A stretch of 64,000 nt of DNA from Bacteroides timonensis (GCF_000513195.1 NZ_CBVI010000002.1:20144-84143); one strand, 5' to 3'; positions 36,182 to 45,912 are shown, counted from the first letter of the stretch. Numbers and translations are program-made. Notes: a model not told the origin generated them from the letters alone.

Positions 36182-37841
36182 GATAGTAAAGAAAACAATT
36201 AAATATACGGCATGTGGCATAGGGGTGCTTCTCTTTGCCATTATCCTCTTTGTTAGCATACTCTATTTCTCTGCGGATATGCTGACTCCCGACTACTCCC
36301 CAAAAGCCAACGGAGAATTGGTACAGACAGATAGTCTTCGGGAATATGCGGGCAATTATCTGCGGCAAAGCAACAGTGGTCTGTGGGAATTGAAGGTGAG
36401 TGGCGACGCATTCCAGCGCGGTGAGGCCATAGGCAGACTTTCTTCTGATTTACTATATTATCAGGAGAAAGTCTTTGTTGACCAGATACGCGAAATCGTA
36501 CCTTCTGACAATTATCTTAAGTTTCTCCGCTTCTTCATCGTACTTTTCAACCGTAATTTAGGAAAGAATGTCCCGGAAGAATTCAGAGATGAAATTTATG
36601 GCATTTCGCTCTCCTGTACCCATGAGTACGACTTTATCGGTACTCCCTACGAGCGCCAACTCAATTATCATTCGGCTCACGATCTGGGACATGCCATGCA
36701 AGATTACATGTTGGTAGGTTGCAGTTCCTTTGCCACCTGGGGAGAAAACAGTACCGACTCTTCCCTCATCATCGGACGCAATTTTGATTTTTATATGGGG
36801 GATAAGTTTGCACACAACAAACTGGTATCTTTTTATCAGCCCGAGCAAGGTTATAAATTTGCATCCGTGGGTTGGCCGGGTATGATCGGTGTACTTTCGG
36901 GCATGAATGAAACCGGACTCACGGTGACTATCAATGCTGCAAAATCGGATATGCCGACTGCTTCCGCTACTCCCATCTCTATCCTGACCAGAGAGATACT
37001 GCAATATGCCTCAACGATTGATGAAGCTTATGCCATCGCCCTGAAGCGGAAAACATTTGTTTCCGAATCCATACTGATCGGTTCCGCGCGGGATGGCAGA
37101 GCCGCTATCATTGAAAAGTCACCGGAGAAAACGGTACTTTTTACGAGTAGCGGTAATCTGATTATTTGTACGAACCATTATCAGTCGGATGCCTTCCGCA
37201 ACGATGAACGTAACCAGGAAAACATTGCGACTTCCGATAGTCCCTATCGTTTTGCCCGTCTGCAAGAACTGTTGAAAGAGAATAATCCTATCGCCCCCAT
37301 GAAAGCTGCTTCCATACTCCGCAACCAAAAAGGATTGGACAATATTGATTTGGGCATGGGTAATGAAACGGCTATCAATCAACTCATAGCCCATCACTCT
37401 GTTATTTTCCTGCCAGAGAAGCAGATCATGTACGTATCCACTTCTCCCTGGCAATGCGGCAAGTATATGGCATACGATCTGAACAAAATATTCAGCGATA
37501 CTGTAAATTTCCATCACGAAATCGCCACTTTGAATCTGACTATTCCCGAAGACAACTTTATCAGACAAGCAAGCTACAAACAGTTCATGGCTTATAAACA
37601 GCTAACAAAGCTCATCCGGGAAAAGACCCGACGGAAAGAAACAATAGAAACAAAGGTTCTGAATCTTTATGAGGCATCCAATCCTTCGTTCTATTACGTT
37701 TACGAAGTATTGGGAGATTATTATGCTGCAATACAGCAAACAGATACAGCTATAACCTATTGGCAGAAAGCACTAACAATGCCCATACCCAAACAAGCAG
37801 AAAAAGTACGAATCCAACAAAAAATCAACAAAAACCAATAA
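36174..37841 (+). CDS. C45-type Ntn-hydrolase / acyltransferase
   Basis: A 555-aa protein with an N-terminal membrane anchor (about 15-33). The acyl-CoA:6-aminopenicillanate-acyltransferase (peptidase C45) fold follows: nucleophile Cys183 in V-G-C-S-S-F, then I-I-G-R-N-F-D-F with the Arg and Asp expected in the active site, and G-M-N-E-T-G-L. Such enzymes self-cleave before the Cys and then hydrolyse or transfer acyl groups. Here it might move the polyene acyl onto an acceptor. The C-terminal 60 residues may be a helical repeat. Confidence 0.8.
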   Translation: MHKIVKKTIKYTACGIGVLLFAIILFVSILYFSADMLTPDYSPKANGELVQTDSLREYAGNYLRQSNSGLWELKVSGDAFQRGEAIGRLSSDLLYYQEKVFVDQIREIVPSDNYLKFLRFFIVLFNRNLGKNVPEEFRDEIYGISLSCTHEYDFIGTPYERQLNYHSAHDLGHAMQDYMLVGCSSFATWGENSTDSSLIIGRNFDFYMGDKFAHNKLVSFYQPEQGYKFASVGWPGMIGVLSGMNETGLTVTINAAKSDMPTASATPISILTREILQYASTIDEAYAIALKRKTFVSESILIGSARDGRAAIIEKSPEKTVLFTSSGNLIICTNHYQSDAFRNDERNQENIATSDSPYRFARLQELLKENNPIAPMKAASILRNQKGLDNIDLGMGNETAINQLIAHHSVIFLPEKQIMYVSTSPWQCGKYMAYDLNKIFSDTVNFHHEIATLNLTIPEDNFIRQASYKQFMAYKQLTKLIREKTRRKETIETKVLNLYEASNPSFYYVYEVLGDYYAAIQQTDTAITYWQKALTMPIPKQAEKVRIQQKINKNQ

Positions 37842-37842
37842 T

Positions 37843-39138
37843 ATGGAAAAGAATCCAGACATACAGTTTCGTTCTCCCGAAGAGATTAAATTGTATCAGG
37901 AAGCCAGACTCACTGAGACCTTGGCTTACTTGCAGGCACATTCCCGCTTCTATCAGCAAATGTTCAAAGAACATTCCATAGACATCACCCGAATCAAGAA
38001 GATAGAAGACCTCCAACAAATTCCCGTTACCACCAAAACAGACCTGCAACTACATAATAGTGAATTCATCTGTGTAGACCCGGATGATATTATCGACTAT
38101 GTCACCACTTCCGGAACTTTAGGAGATCCGGTTACTTTTGTACTGACCTCCAAAGACCTGGACCGTCTGGCATACAACGAGTTTTTGTCCTTCAATACCG
38201 CCGGATGCAGCCGACACGATATACTGCAACTGATGACCACCATAGACCGCCGCTTCATGGCAGGGCTGGCGTACTACTTGGGAGCCAGAGAGCTCGGTAT
38301 GGGAGTAGCCCGTGTAGGCAACGGGATACCGGAACTGCAATGGGATACCATTCACCGTATTCACCCTACCTGCGGCATGGTCGTTCCTTCATTCCTTATT
38401 AAATTGATAGAGTTTGCCGAGAAAAATCAGATTGATCATAACACCTGTTCTATGAAGAAGTGTGTATGTATCGGCGAAGCACTGCGTAACCCTGACTTTA
38501 CATTGAACACCCTTGGACAGCGTATCAGCGAAAAGTGGCCGTCACTCCAACTCTATTCCACTTATGCCTCTACGGAAATGCAATCGTCCTTCACCGAATG
38601 TTCTGAATTCCATGGCGGACACCTGCAACCCGAGCTTATTATTGTAGAATTTTTAGATGACAAGAACCTTCCGGTGAAAACAGGAGAACCGGGAGAAGTA
38701 ACCATTACCACCTTAGGGGTAGAAGGTATGCCTTTACTTCGTTTCAAAACCGGAGATATCTGTTACCAATATACGGAAGCTTGTGCATGTGGCAGAAACA
38801 CCATCCGGTTAAGTTCTGTGCTGGGACGAAAAGGACAAATGATAAAATACAAAGGAACAACTCTGTATCCACCTGCATTATTCGACATATTGGATGATAT
38901 TCCCCGGGTAAAGAACTATGTTGTTGAGGTGTACACCAACAAGTTAGGTACAGACGAGATACTGATTCGGATTGGCAGTGACGAGAACAGCGAAAGCTTT
39001 GCCAAAGAAATTAAAGATTTATTCCGCTCTAAAATACGGGTAGCTCCTACTATCCGGTTTGAACCGGCAGAATATATCTCCCAGATACAAATGCCTCCGA
39101 TGAGTAGAAAAAGCATCAAATTCTTTGATTTACGATAA
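37843..39138 (+). CDS. PaaK-like aryl-CoA/aryl-ACP ligase
   Basis: A 431-aa adenylate-forming enzyme of the phenylacetate-CoA ligase family. ATP-binding loop T-T-S-G-T-L-G-D-P (88-96), Y-A-S-T-E motif near 243, and the acidic R-x-G-D equivalent F-K-T-G-D-I near 305. With a tyrosine ammonia-lyase in the same operon the natural substrate is 4-coumarate, to be loaded on CoA or ACP (ApeH-like role). It begins one base after the C45 gene and is the last gene of the continuous operon. Confidence 0.87.
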   Translation: MEKNPDIQFRSPEEIKLYQEARLTETLAYLQAHSRFYQQMFKEHSIDITRIKKIEDLQQIPVTTKTDLQLHNSEFICVDPDDIIDYVTTSGTLGDPVTFVLTSKDLDRLAYNEFLSFNTAGCSRHDILQLMTTIDRRFMAGLAYYLGARELGMGVARVGNGIPELQWDTIHRIHPTCGMVVPSFLIKLIEFAEKNQIDHNTCSMKKCVCIGEALRNPDFTLNTLGQRISEKWPSLQLYSTYASTEMQSSFTECSEFHGGHLQPELIIVEFLDDKNLPVKTGEPGEVTITTLGVEGMPLLRFKTGDICYQYTEACACGRNTIRLSSVLGRKGQMIKYKGTTLYPPALFDILDDIPRVKNYVVEVYTNKLGTDEILIRIGSDENSESFAKEIKDLFRSKIRVAPTIRFEPAEYISQIQMPPMSRKSIKFFDLR

Positions 39139-39154
39139 CTAATTTCTAATTTTG
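39124..39154 (+). promoter_or_regulatory. Bacteroidota promoter for the secreted protein at 39197
   Basis: TTTG (39124-39127), exactly 19 bases, then TAATTTTG (39147-39154): a complete -33/-7 match. It partly lies in the last codons of the ligase. Transcription should begin near 39160, so the next gene can be expressed apart from the pigment operon. Confidence 0.7.
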
Positions 39155-39196
39155 ACAGAATAATAAACTGAGTACTGATTCTAAATTATTAATTGT

Positions 39197-39766
39197 ATGA
39201 AAAAGTTATTCACCCTTCTGTTCCTTGCAACAAGCATGATTTGTTTCGGACAAAACAAGAACTTCCTTAAAGAAGTTGAAAGTATCAATTTCTATGGAGT
39301 GGACTATTCAGCAGCTAAAGTATTTGGCGCAGCAGAAACCCCGGCACAATTTAAAGTGGCATTTGATGGAATTAACCAATTGTTCATTACCGAAGCCAAG
39401 AAATATGACGTAAGTAAGAAGCTGAAAGTAAGAGTTAATGAAATCTCACTCGATGCTGTCAATCAGGTCAATGAAGCTATCGATCCACAAGAATTGATGA
39501 CGACCAATGCAAGCTATGTGCTGAGTGAAGATCAGATTAAGCAAATTGTAAACGCACTTCCCACGCAAAAGAAACCGGGTATTGGCTTGGTTATCATTGC
39601 CAAATTACTGAACAAAGCAGAAGCATACGGTTCTTATCAAGTAGTATTCTTCAACACGGAAACGAAAGAAATAATACAAGACTGGGCAACCGGTGGTAAA
39701 GCAAGAGGTTTCGGGCTGCGTAATTATTGGGCAGGCTCCATCCATAAGGTTATAAGGAATCTATAA
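39197..39766 (+). CDS. Small secreted protein of unknown function
   Basis: 189 aa with signal peptide (1-19, cleaved before Q-N-K). No known motif recognised. The C-terminal G-F-G-L-R-N-Y-W-A-G-S-I-H-K-V ends many small Bacteroidales secreted proteins. It follows the pigment operon by 58 bases but has its own strong promoter. It may be a periplasmic partner of the system or an unrelated gene. Confidence 0.7.
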   Translation: MKKLFTLLFLATSMICFGQNKNFLKEVESINFYGVDYSAAKVFGAAETPAQFKVAFDGINQLFITEAKKYDVSKKLKVRVNEISLDAVNQVNEAIDPQELMTTNASYVLSEDQIKQIVNALPTQKKPGIGLVIIAKLLNKAEAYGSYQVVFFNTETKEIIQDWATGGKARGFGLRNYWAGSIHKVIRNL

Positions 39767-39895
39767 AAGCAAGATTGTATAAAAGAGATGATCCGTTAAG
39801 TAAAATTAAGCGATATTTATACACAAACCACGCTTCTACACGAAGAGGTTTTATCGCTAACTATCAACGGGTTACAAGATATCATTTTTTAGTAG

Positions 39896-39959
39896 ACAAG
39901 AAGTTAAGAGTTTGTTGACAAGGAATTAACTTCTTGTCGACAAACTCTTAACTTCTTGT
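39896..39959. repeat. 27-bp inverted repeat with 10-nt loop
   Basis: Arms 39896-39922 and 39933-39959 match at 26 of 27 positions. It lies between the convergent ends of the secreted-protein gene and the MerR gene. Neither strand shows a U tract, so it is not a standard terminator, though it could form a very stable hairpin. Confidence 0.75.
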
Positions 39960-40014
39960 AATCGGGGACTTGAGACTTTATCCATTTTCCTTACACGGTA
40001 TAAAGTAATCCTAT

Positions 40015-40398
40015 TCATCCTTCTATTTCCTGAATATCTTTTTTCAGTTCATCCACCTGTTCATAAGTAAATCCGTCAAGAGCTCTCTTCATATTAAGCA
40101 GTTCTTCACGAACAGCTTTCAGACGATCTACAATTTCAAAGTTACGAAGAGTGTTTTCTTTATTGTCCTTCATTCGCTGGCGGGCACCGGGTAATGTCAT
40201 TCCCCGTTCCTTCACCAGATGATAGATCAGCTTCACAGTTTCAATATCCTCTTTGCGATATTGCCGCACCCCACGACTCCCCTTCTTCGGAGAAAGTTGT
40301 GGAAACTCTTTCTCCCAGAAACGAAGCAAGGACTCGTTCACATCGAACATCTGGGCTACCTCACTGATGGAATAATATAATTTCAAGTCTTTATCCAT
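40015..40398 (-). CDS. MerR-family transcriptional regulator
   Basis: A 127-aa MerR-type protein: winged-helix N terminus (Y-S-I-S-E-V-A-Q-M-F-D-V near 9-20, then L-L-R-F-W-E-K-E-F-P and R-Q-Y-R-K-E-D-I), followed by a coiled-coil dimerisation helix. No effector Cys residues are present, so it is not a metal sensor. It lies 5 bases after the M23 peptidase gene on the same strand, which suggests an envelope-related operon. Confidence 0.85.
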   Translation of the reverse strand: MDKDLKLYYSISEVAQMFDVNESLLRFWEKEFPQLSPKKGSRGVRQYRKEDIETVKLIYHLVKERGMTLPGARQRMKDNKENTLRNFEIVDRLKAVREELLNMKRALDGFTYEQVDELKKDIQEIEG

Positions 40399-40403
40399 AG
40401 CTG

Positions 40404-41372
40404 TTAATCGAGAACTTTACCATGGTTGGCAGCAATCTGTATCATCCGGTCGTAATCCTCAGCACTCAAGTCCATAAAGTAATAGTTGACAGGGTTGACT
40501 ACCTGACCTTTTACGTGAACTTCATAATGCAAGTGAGGGCCTGTACTCTTTCCCGTACTACCTACTCCGCCAATAACTTCACCGCGTACCACCTTCTTTC
40601 CGACCTTGGTACGGAAATCACGCAAATGCGCGTATACGGTCTGATAACCAAATCCATGATCTACCACAATCCGGTTACCATATCCGGTTTGCCACCCCAT
40701 CTGTATCACCGTACCATCTCCTGTGGCATAAACATCCGTACCCAAAGGTGCCGAGAAGTCCATACCTGCATGGAATTTTGTAGTTCCGTAAATAGGGTCG
40801 ATACGCGTTCCGTAACCGGAAGCTGTTTTGCGAAGGTCTTTATTGGAAACAGGCTGGATAGCCGGGATACAACGCAACATTTCATCATGGCTCTTACACA
40901 TATCCACCACATCATCGAAGGAACGCGACTGGATATAGAGTTGCTTGCTGAGCATATCCATCTTCTGAGTTGTATTCACTACCAGATCGGAGTTCGCCAT
41001 ATCCATCAGGTGTTCATAACGGTTAGTGCCGCCATACCCTGCCTGGCGAATAGCCGAAGGTACAGGGTCAGCCGCAAATATAACCCGATACAGGTTATCA
41101 TCACGCTGTTGCACATCCTGCAACACCCCCATTGCCTCGTCCAGACGACGGGAAAGCACATTATATTGCGCTAAAAGTTGGCTATTTTCCTTCCTCAACT
41201 CTTTCTCGGAAGGTGAACCGAAGATAATCAGCAGAATAATGAAACTACCTGCCCCTAAGCCCATGCCGATAAACAAACGGCGCAGGAGACTCACCATCCG
41301 TTGCCGGACAGTAGGGTAAATACGGTCATAAGTCTGCGTCTGTGGATTATAAATGTAGTAAACTTTGCGCAT
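40404..41372 (-). CDS. M23-family metallopeptidase with coiled coil
   Basis: 322 aa. One transmembrane helix (about 36-53), a coiled-coil stretch (55-90), then a C-terminal LytM/M23 domain (about 195-300). It has zinc ligands H-A-G-M-D and H-L-H (in G-P-H-L-H-Y-E), and a further H in V-D-H-G. All ligands are present, so it should cut peptidoglycan cross-links or activate an amidase. Coiled coil plus LytM is the layout of MepM/EnvC-like proteins. It shares a transcript with MerR. Confidence 0.88.
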   Translation of the reverse strand: MRKVYYIYNPQTQTYDRIYPTVRQRMVSLLRRLFIGMGLGAGSFIILLIIFGSPSEKELRKENSQLLAQYNVLSRRLDEAMGVLQDVQQRDDNLYRVIFAADPVPSAIRQAGYGGTNRYEHLMDMANSDLVVNTTQKMDMLSKQLYIQSRSFDDVVDMCKSHDEMLRCIPAIQPVSNKDLRKTASGYGTRIDPIYGTTKFHAGMDFSAPLGTDVYATGDGTVIQMGWQTGYGNRIVVDHGFGYQTVYAHLRDFRTKVGKKVVRGEVIGGVGSTGKSTGPHLHYEVHVKGQVVNPVNYYFMDLSAEDYDRMIQIAANHGKVLD

Positions 41373-41402
41373 CTTTTGGAAATATTTCGCTCATTAATAC
41401 GG

Positions 41403-41430
41403 CAAAAGTAATAAAAACAAGCTATCTTTG
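41403..41430. promoter_or_regulatory. Divergent -7 boxes for M23 peptidase and alaS
   Basis: TACTTTTG on the minus strand (41410-41403) faces the M23 gene, and TATCTTTG on the plus strand (41423-41430) faces alaS. Both fit TAnnTTTG. Neither has a clean TTTG at -33. Confidence 0.45.
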
Positions 41431-41524
41431 CACAGTTTTTTCAAGAATATTAATACTAAGTAGCAAGTAGTTAGTAGATAATAGCGAACAGAAGATAGTA
41501 ACAGATTAAGATAAATAGAAGAGT

Positions 41525-44143
41525 ATGTTGACTGCAAATGAAATCCGGAACTCATTCAAGAGTTTCTTCGAGAGCAAAGGCCATCAGATAGTGCCCTCGG
41601 CTCCAATGGTAATTAAAGATGACCCGACACTGATGTTTACTAATGCGGGGATGAACCAGTTTAAAGATATTATTTTGGGTAACCACCCGGCAAAATATAA
41701 AAGAGTCGCGGACTCGCAGAAATGCCTGCGCGTTAGCGGAAAACATAATGACCTGGAAGAAGTAGGACACGATACGTACCACCATACCATGTTCGAGATG
41801 CTGGGTAACTGGTCGTTCGGTGACTACTTTAAGAAAGAGGCTATCAACTGGGCATGGGAATATCTGGTGGATGTACTGAAGATAGACCCTAAGAATCTGT
41901 ATGCCACCGTATTCGAAGGTAGCTCCGAAGAAGGATTGGAACGGGACAATGAAGCTGCTGCCTTTTGGGAACAACACCTTCCGAAAGACCATATCCTCAA
42001 CGGTAACAAGCATGATAACTTCTGGGAAATGGGCGATACAGGCCCGTGTGGTCCGTGTTCCGAGATACATATAGACTCACGTTCGGAAGAAGAGAAAGCC
42101 AAAGTTCCGGGTAGCCAATTGGTGAACAAGGATCATCCGCAGGTTATTGAAATCTGGAACCTCGTATTCATGCAATTCAACCGTAAAGCCGACGGAAGTC
42201 TGGAAGGACTTCCCGCCAAAGTTATCGATACAGGTATGGGTTTTGAACGCTTGGTACGCACACTGCAGGGCAAGACTTCAAACTATGATACGGACGTATT
42301 CCAGCCGATATTGAAAGCCATCGCTCACATGGCAGACACCACCTATGGCAAAGATAACCAACAGGACATCGCCATGCGTGTGATTGCCGACCACATTCGT
42401 ACAATCGCTTTCTCTATTACAGACGGTCAGTTGCCTTCGAATGCAAAGGCAGGTTATGTAATCCGCCGTATTCTGCGCCGCGCAGTTCGTTACGGTTATA
42501 CATTCCTGGGGCAGAGACAGGCATTCATGTATAAATTACTGCCGGTTCTGATTGAGAATATGGGTGAGGCTTATCCTGAACTGGAAGCACAGAAAGAACT
42601 GATCAGCAAGGTTATTAAAGAAGAAGAAGACTCTTTCCTCCGCACACTGGAAACCGGTATCCGCTTGCTGGATAAGACGATGGCTGACGCCAAAGCCGCC
42701 GGAAAGACAGAAATCAGCGGTAAGGATGCCTTTACCTTATATGATACTTTCGGTTTCCCGCTCGACCTGACGGAACTGATTCTTCGTGAAAACGGTATGA
42801 CTGCCGACATCAAGGAGTTCGATGCCGAGATGCAACAGCAGAAACAACGTGCCCGCAATGCCGCTGCCATAGAAACCGGCGACTGGATCACACTGAAAGA
42901 AGGAACTACTGAATTTGTAGGCTACGACTATACGGAATATGAAACAAGCATCCTCCGTTACCGTCAGGTGAAACAGAAAAACCAGACATTGTATCAGATC
43001 GTACTGGACTATACCCCGTTCTATGCCGAAAGTGGTGGCCAGGTAGGTGATACAGGTGTATTGGTCAGCGAATTCGAAACAATTGAAGTAATTGATACAA
43101 AGAAGGAAAATAACCTTCCGATACATATCACCAAAAAATTGCCTGCACATCCGGAAGCTCCGATGATGGCTTGCGTAGATACCGACAAACGTGCTGCCTG
43201 TGCAGCCAATCACTCGGCTACCCACTTGCTGGACTCTGCACTCCGCGAAGTACTGGGCGAGCATGTAGAGCAAAAGGGTTCTTTAGTAAGCCCCGACTCA
43301 CTGCGTTTCGACTTCTCTCACTTCCAGAAAGTGACAGACGAAGAAATCCGCCAGGTAGAACATCTGGTGAATGCTAAAATCCGTGCCAACATACCTTTGA
43401 AGGAATATCGCAATATTCCTATTGAAGATGCCAAAGAATTGGGTGCTATCGCCTTGTTCGGTGAAAAGTACGGCGACCATGTGCGTGTTATTCAGTTCGG
43501 TTCATCCGTTGAGTTCTGTGGAGGTACACACGTTGCCGCTACCGGAAACATCGGTATGATAAAGATCATATCTGAAAGTTCCGTTGCTGCCGGCGTACGC
43601 CGTATCGAAGCTTACACCGGTGCACGCGTAGAGGAATTGATGGACACCATCGAAGATACGCTGAAAGATCTGAAAGCTCTCTTCAACAATGCACCCGACT
43701 TGGCCGGAACCATCCGCAAGTACATTGAAGAGAATGCCGGATTGAAGAAACAGATGGAAGACTTCATGAGGGAGAAAGAGGCACAGATAAAGGAAAGATT
43801 GCTGAAAAACATGCAGGAAATCCACGGCATAAAAGTAATTAAGATTTGTGCTCCGATACCTGCAGAAAACATTAAGAATATTGCATTCCAACTACGTGGC
43901 GAGATTACAGAAAACCTGTGTTTCGTTGCTGGAACGATCAATGAAGGAAAACCGATGCTGACAGTAATGTTGAGTGATAACCTTGTAGCCGGCGGATTGA
44001 AAGCCGGAAACCTGGTAAAAGAAGCTGCCAAACTGATTCAAGGCGGCGGCGGCGGCCAACCTCACTTTGCAACAGCAGGTGGAAAGAACATTGACGGGCT
44101 GAATGCAGCAATAGAAAAGGTACTGGAACTTGCCGGAATTTAA
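41525..44143 (+). CDS. alaS: Alanyl-tRNA synthetase
   Basis: An 872-aa class II synthetase that charges tRNA-Ala and clears Ser/Gly mischarges. Class II core at the N terminus (F-T-N-A-G-M-N-Q-F, and G-F-E-R-L). The editing domain has the zinc ligands H-S-A-T-H near 564 and C-G-G-T-H near 664, followed by the C-Ala domain with G-G-G-G-G-Q. Full length and intact. Followed by a long hairpin at 44175-44238. Confidence 0.97.
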   Translation: MLTANEIRNSFKSFFESKGHQIVPSAPMVIKDDPTLMFTNAGMNQFKDIILGNHPAKYKRVADSQKCLRVSGKHNDLEEVGHDTYHHTMFEMLGNWSFGDYFKKEAINWAWEYLVDVLKIDPKNLYATVFEGSSEEGLERDNEAAAFWEQHLPKDHILNGNKHDNFWEMGDTGPCGPCSEIHIDSRSEEEKAKVPGSQLVNKDHPQVIEIWNLVFMQFNRKADGSLEGLPAKVIDTGMGFERLVRTLQGKTSNYDTDVFQPILKAIAHMADTTYGKDNQQDIAMRVIADHIRTIAFSITDGQLPSNAKAGYVIRRILRRAVRYGYTFLGQRQAFMYKLLPVLIENMGEAYPELEAQKELISKVIKEEEDSFLRTLETGIRLLDKTMADAKAAGKTEISGKDAFTLYDTFGFPLDLTELILRENGMTADIKEFDAEMQQQKQRARNAAAIETGDWITLKEGTTEFVGYDYTEYETSILRYRQVKQKNQTLYQIVLDYTPFYAESGGQVGDTGVLVSEFETIEVIDTKKENNLPIHITKKLPAHPEAPMMACVDTDKRAACAANHSATHLLDSALREVLGEHVEQKGSLVSPDSLRFDFSHFQKVTDEEIRQVEHLVNAKIRANIPLKEYRNIPIEDAKELGAIALFGEKYGDHVRVIQFGSSVEFCGGTHVAATGNIGMIKIISESSVAAGVRRIEAYTGARVEELMDTIEDTLKDLKALFNNAPDLAGTIRKYIEENAGLKKQMEDFMREKEAQIKERLLKNMQEIHGIKVIKICAPIPAENIKNIAFQLRGEITENLCFVAGTINEGKPMLTVMLSDNLVAGGLKAGNLVKEAAKLIQGGGGGQPHFATAGGKNIDGLNAAIEKVLELAGI

Positions 44144-44495
44144 TCCGCTTTTCAGCTTCACACCTAATTAATATAGAAGCTCCGCTTTTGGCAGATTATA
44201 ATGCGTATGCTCTGTAATCTGTCAAAAGCGGAGCTTCTTATTTATTGAAACGACTACATCTTTAGTATCGTTAAAAAACGAACTGTCGCTTTATTGAAAA
44301 GGACTTCATTAATTCCAGCCACCTTTCTAATATCGGAGCCAACAAATTTACTCATATCATTGCTACCGAATGTCTACTAAAAAATAGTCAGCAATTCCCT
44401 TGCCAATCTCCCCACAATCCCTATCTTTGTCATTAGCGCAACCACGGTTACAGTAACCACTGTTGCGCTAATCAGGCAAATTAAGGAGGAAGATT
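44144..44495. other. 352-bp spacer between alaS and the ATPase pseudogene
   Basis: Holds the alaS hairpin, a promoter-like TATCTTTG at 44422-44429 and an imperfect 20-base inverted repeat at 44432-44472 just after the expected transcription start. No gene seen. Confidence 0.5.
44175..44238 (+). terminator. Long hairpin after alaS
   Basis: Arms 44175-44198 and 44215-44238 pair over 24 positions with one G-U/mismatch; tail TATTTATTG. Long for an intrinsic terminator but correctly placed after alaS. Confidence 0.6.
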
Positions 44496-45588
44496 ATGAA
44501 ATTCTACGATAGAGTGCAGATATTGGAAATCCTGCGGGAAATTGAAGCGATGTCCGCCGAATCGGCACAAATGACGATAATGGTGGGACGCAGACGTGTA
44601 GGAAAAACAACACTATTGCGGAATGCTTTCATCACAACACCGGTGCTTTATTTCTTTACTGGGATGCCAATAAAGAAGAGAGCCGGATAAATTTAGTGAT
44701 TTGCGGTTCTATCTACTCAATGATGAAGCAGATATTCGAGAATTCGAAAGAACCCCTCTATGGCAGAGCAACCGCCCGGATGCATATTCTTCCGTTTGAA
44801 ACCAGTACGCTAAAAGAAATCCTTGCCGATAATTATCCCGATTATAAACCTGAAGACCTGCTGGCTTTCTATCTGCTTACCGGTGGTGTAGCCAAATACA
44901 TCGAGCAATTGGTCATCCGCAAGGCATTCACCAAAGAGAAAATATTAAAAGCGGTACTGTCTCCCGGTTCTTACTTTCTAGAGGAAGGTAAGGATGTACT
45001 GATAGAAGAGTTTGGCAGAGACTACAACAATTATTTTTCCATCCTTGCACTGATTGCTTCTTCTAAGACAGCACGCGGAGATATTGAAAGTACACTGAAC
45101 ATGCCGGTGGCTATCTGGATAAGTTAGAAAACGAATACAACATCATCCGTCGTGTACGCCCATTCATGGCAAAGGAAGGAAGCCGGAACAACAAATACCG
45201 TATTGTGGATAACTTCCTGCAATTCTGGTTCCGCTTCATCTATAAGTATCGCAGTGCAGTAGAAATTGGAAACTTGGATTATGTACGTCAGATAGTAGAG
45301 CGTGACTATGAAACGTATAGCGGCTACGTACTCGAAAAGTATTTCCGGCAATTGCTGGCCGAATCAAAGTCCTATTCAAACGTGCAGAGCTATTGGGACC
45401 GGAAAGGAGAAAATGAAATAGACATCATTGCCGTAAACGATTTTGAGAAGCGACTACTGATAGGAGAAATAAAGCGGAATAAAGAACAGATCAACCTACA
45501 TATTTTAGAAAATAAGGCGGTAGATATAGTCAAGAGATATACAGATTATCAAGTAGAATACCGGGGCTTTTCTCTGGAAGATTTATAA
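44496..45588 (+). pseudogene. Decayed AAA ATPase with DUF234 domain
   Basis: Three pieces of one gene in different frames. Piece 1 (44496-44690) has the start M-K-F-Y-D-R and the P-loop G-R-R-R-V-G-K-T. Piece 2 (to 45127) covers I-C-G-S-I-Y-S-M-M-K to the middle. Piece 3 (to 45588) has R-I-V-D-N-F-L-Q-F-W-F-R-F and the nuclease-like W-D-R-K-G-E-N-E-I-D. Between pieces 1 and 2, about 60 codons are missing compared with the family, including the Walker B region, together with a frame change near 44660. A second frameshift lies near 45105-45125. The protein cannot be functional. Confidence 0.85.
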
Positions 45589-45675
45589 AATAAACACCGG
45601 AACACTTGACATCGCCTTTGGAATATAGTATATTTGTATCGTCAGATTATAGATACTTCTATTTCAAATCAGAAT

Positions 45676-45702
45676 AAACGGGGAGGCATTGCTTCTCCGT
45701 TT
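45676..45702 (+). terminator. Hairpin, possible terminator
   Basis: AAACGGGGAGGC (45676-45687) and GCTTCTCCGTTT (45691-45702) pair over 12 positions with G-U pairs and a 3-nt loop, then CTATTTGC. It could end the pseudogene transcript or a short RNA started at the 45629 promoter. Confidence 0.5.
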
Positions 45703-45713
45703 CTATTTGCTTC

Positions 45714-45820
45714 AAACAGATGATGCGTTTACGAAAAACAGACCGTTTGTTTGAGCAAAATGCACCGTCTGTTTGAATAAAATTCATCATCTGTTTCAGG
45801 TTAACACATCATCTGTTTGC
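45714..45820. repeat. 22-bp-period array, 5 units in two orientations
   Basis: AACAGA words at 45715 and 45737 are 22 bases apart. On the other strand the equivalent TCTGTTT words begin at 45768, 45790 and 45812, also 22 bases apart. Units resemble AAACAGATGATG or its complement. No coding potential. Confidence 0.7.
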
Positions 45821-45830
45821 AGAAAAAAGA

Positions 45831-45856
45831 AACGGGAAAGCCGAAGCCCTCCCGTT
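45831..45856 (-). terminator. Terminator of the lipoprotein gene at 45913
   Basis: AACGGGA (45831-45837) pairs with TCCCGTT (45850-45856). Read on the minus strand it is followed by TCTTTTTTCTG. Confidence 0.65.
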
Positions 45857-45912
45857 CCGTTAAACATACATAAATTCTCTCTTGACAAAAAGGTTAGATT
45901 AGTATATCTTTT

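Larger units (their letters stand above)
45589..45912. other. 324-bp spacer with a promoter, hairpins and a repeat array
   Basis: No ORF. Contains a plus-strand TATATTTG (45629-45636) with CTTG 20 bases upstream, a hairpin at 45676-45702, a 22-bp-period array at 45714-45820 and the terminator of the following minus-strand gene. Confidence 0.6.

Noticed and set aside
16709..39138. Straight flexirubin call
   Set aside because: No DarA/DarB-type dialkylresorcinol genes in the window, so only an aryl polyene-type product is supported.
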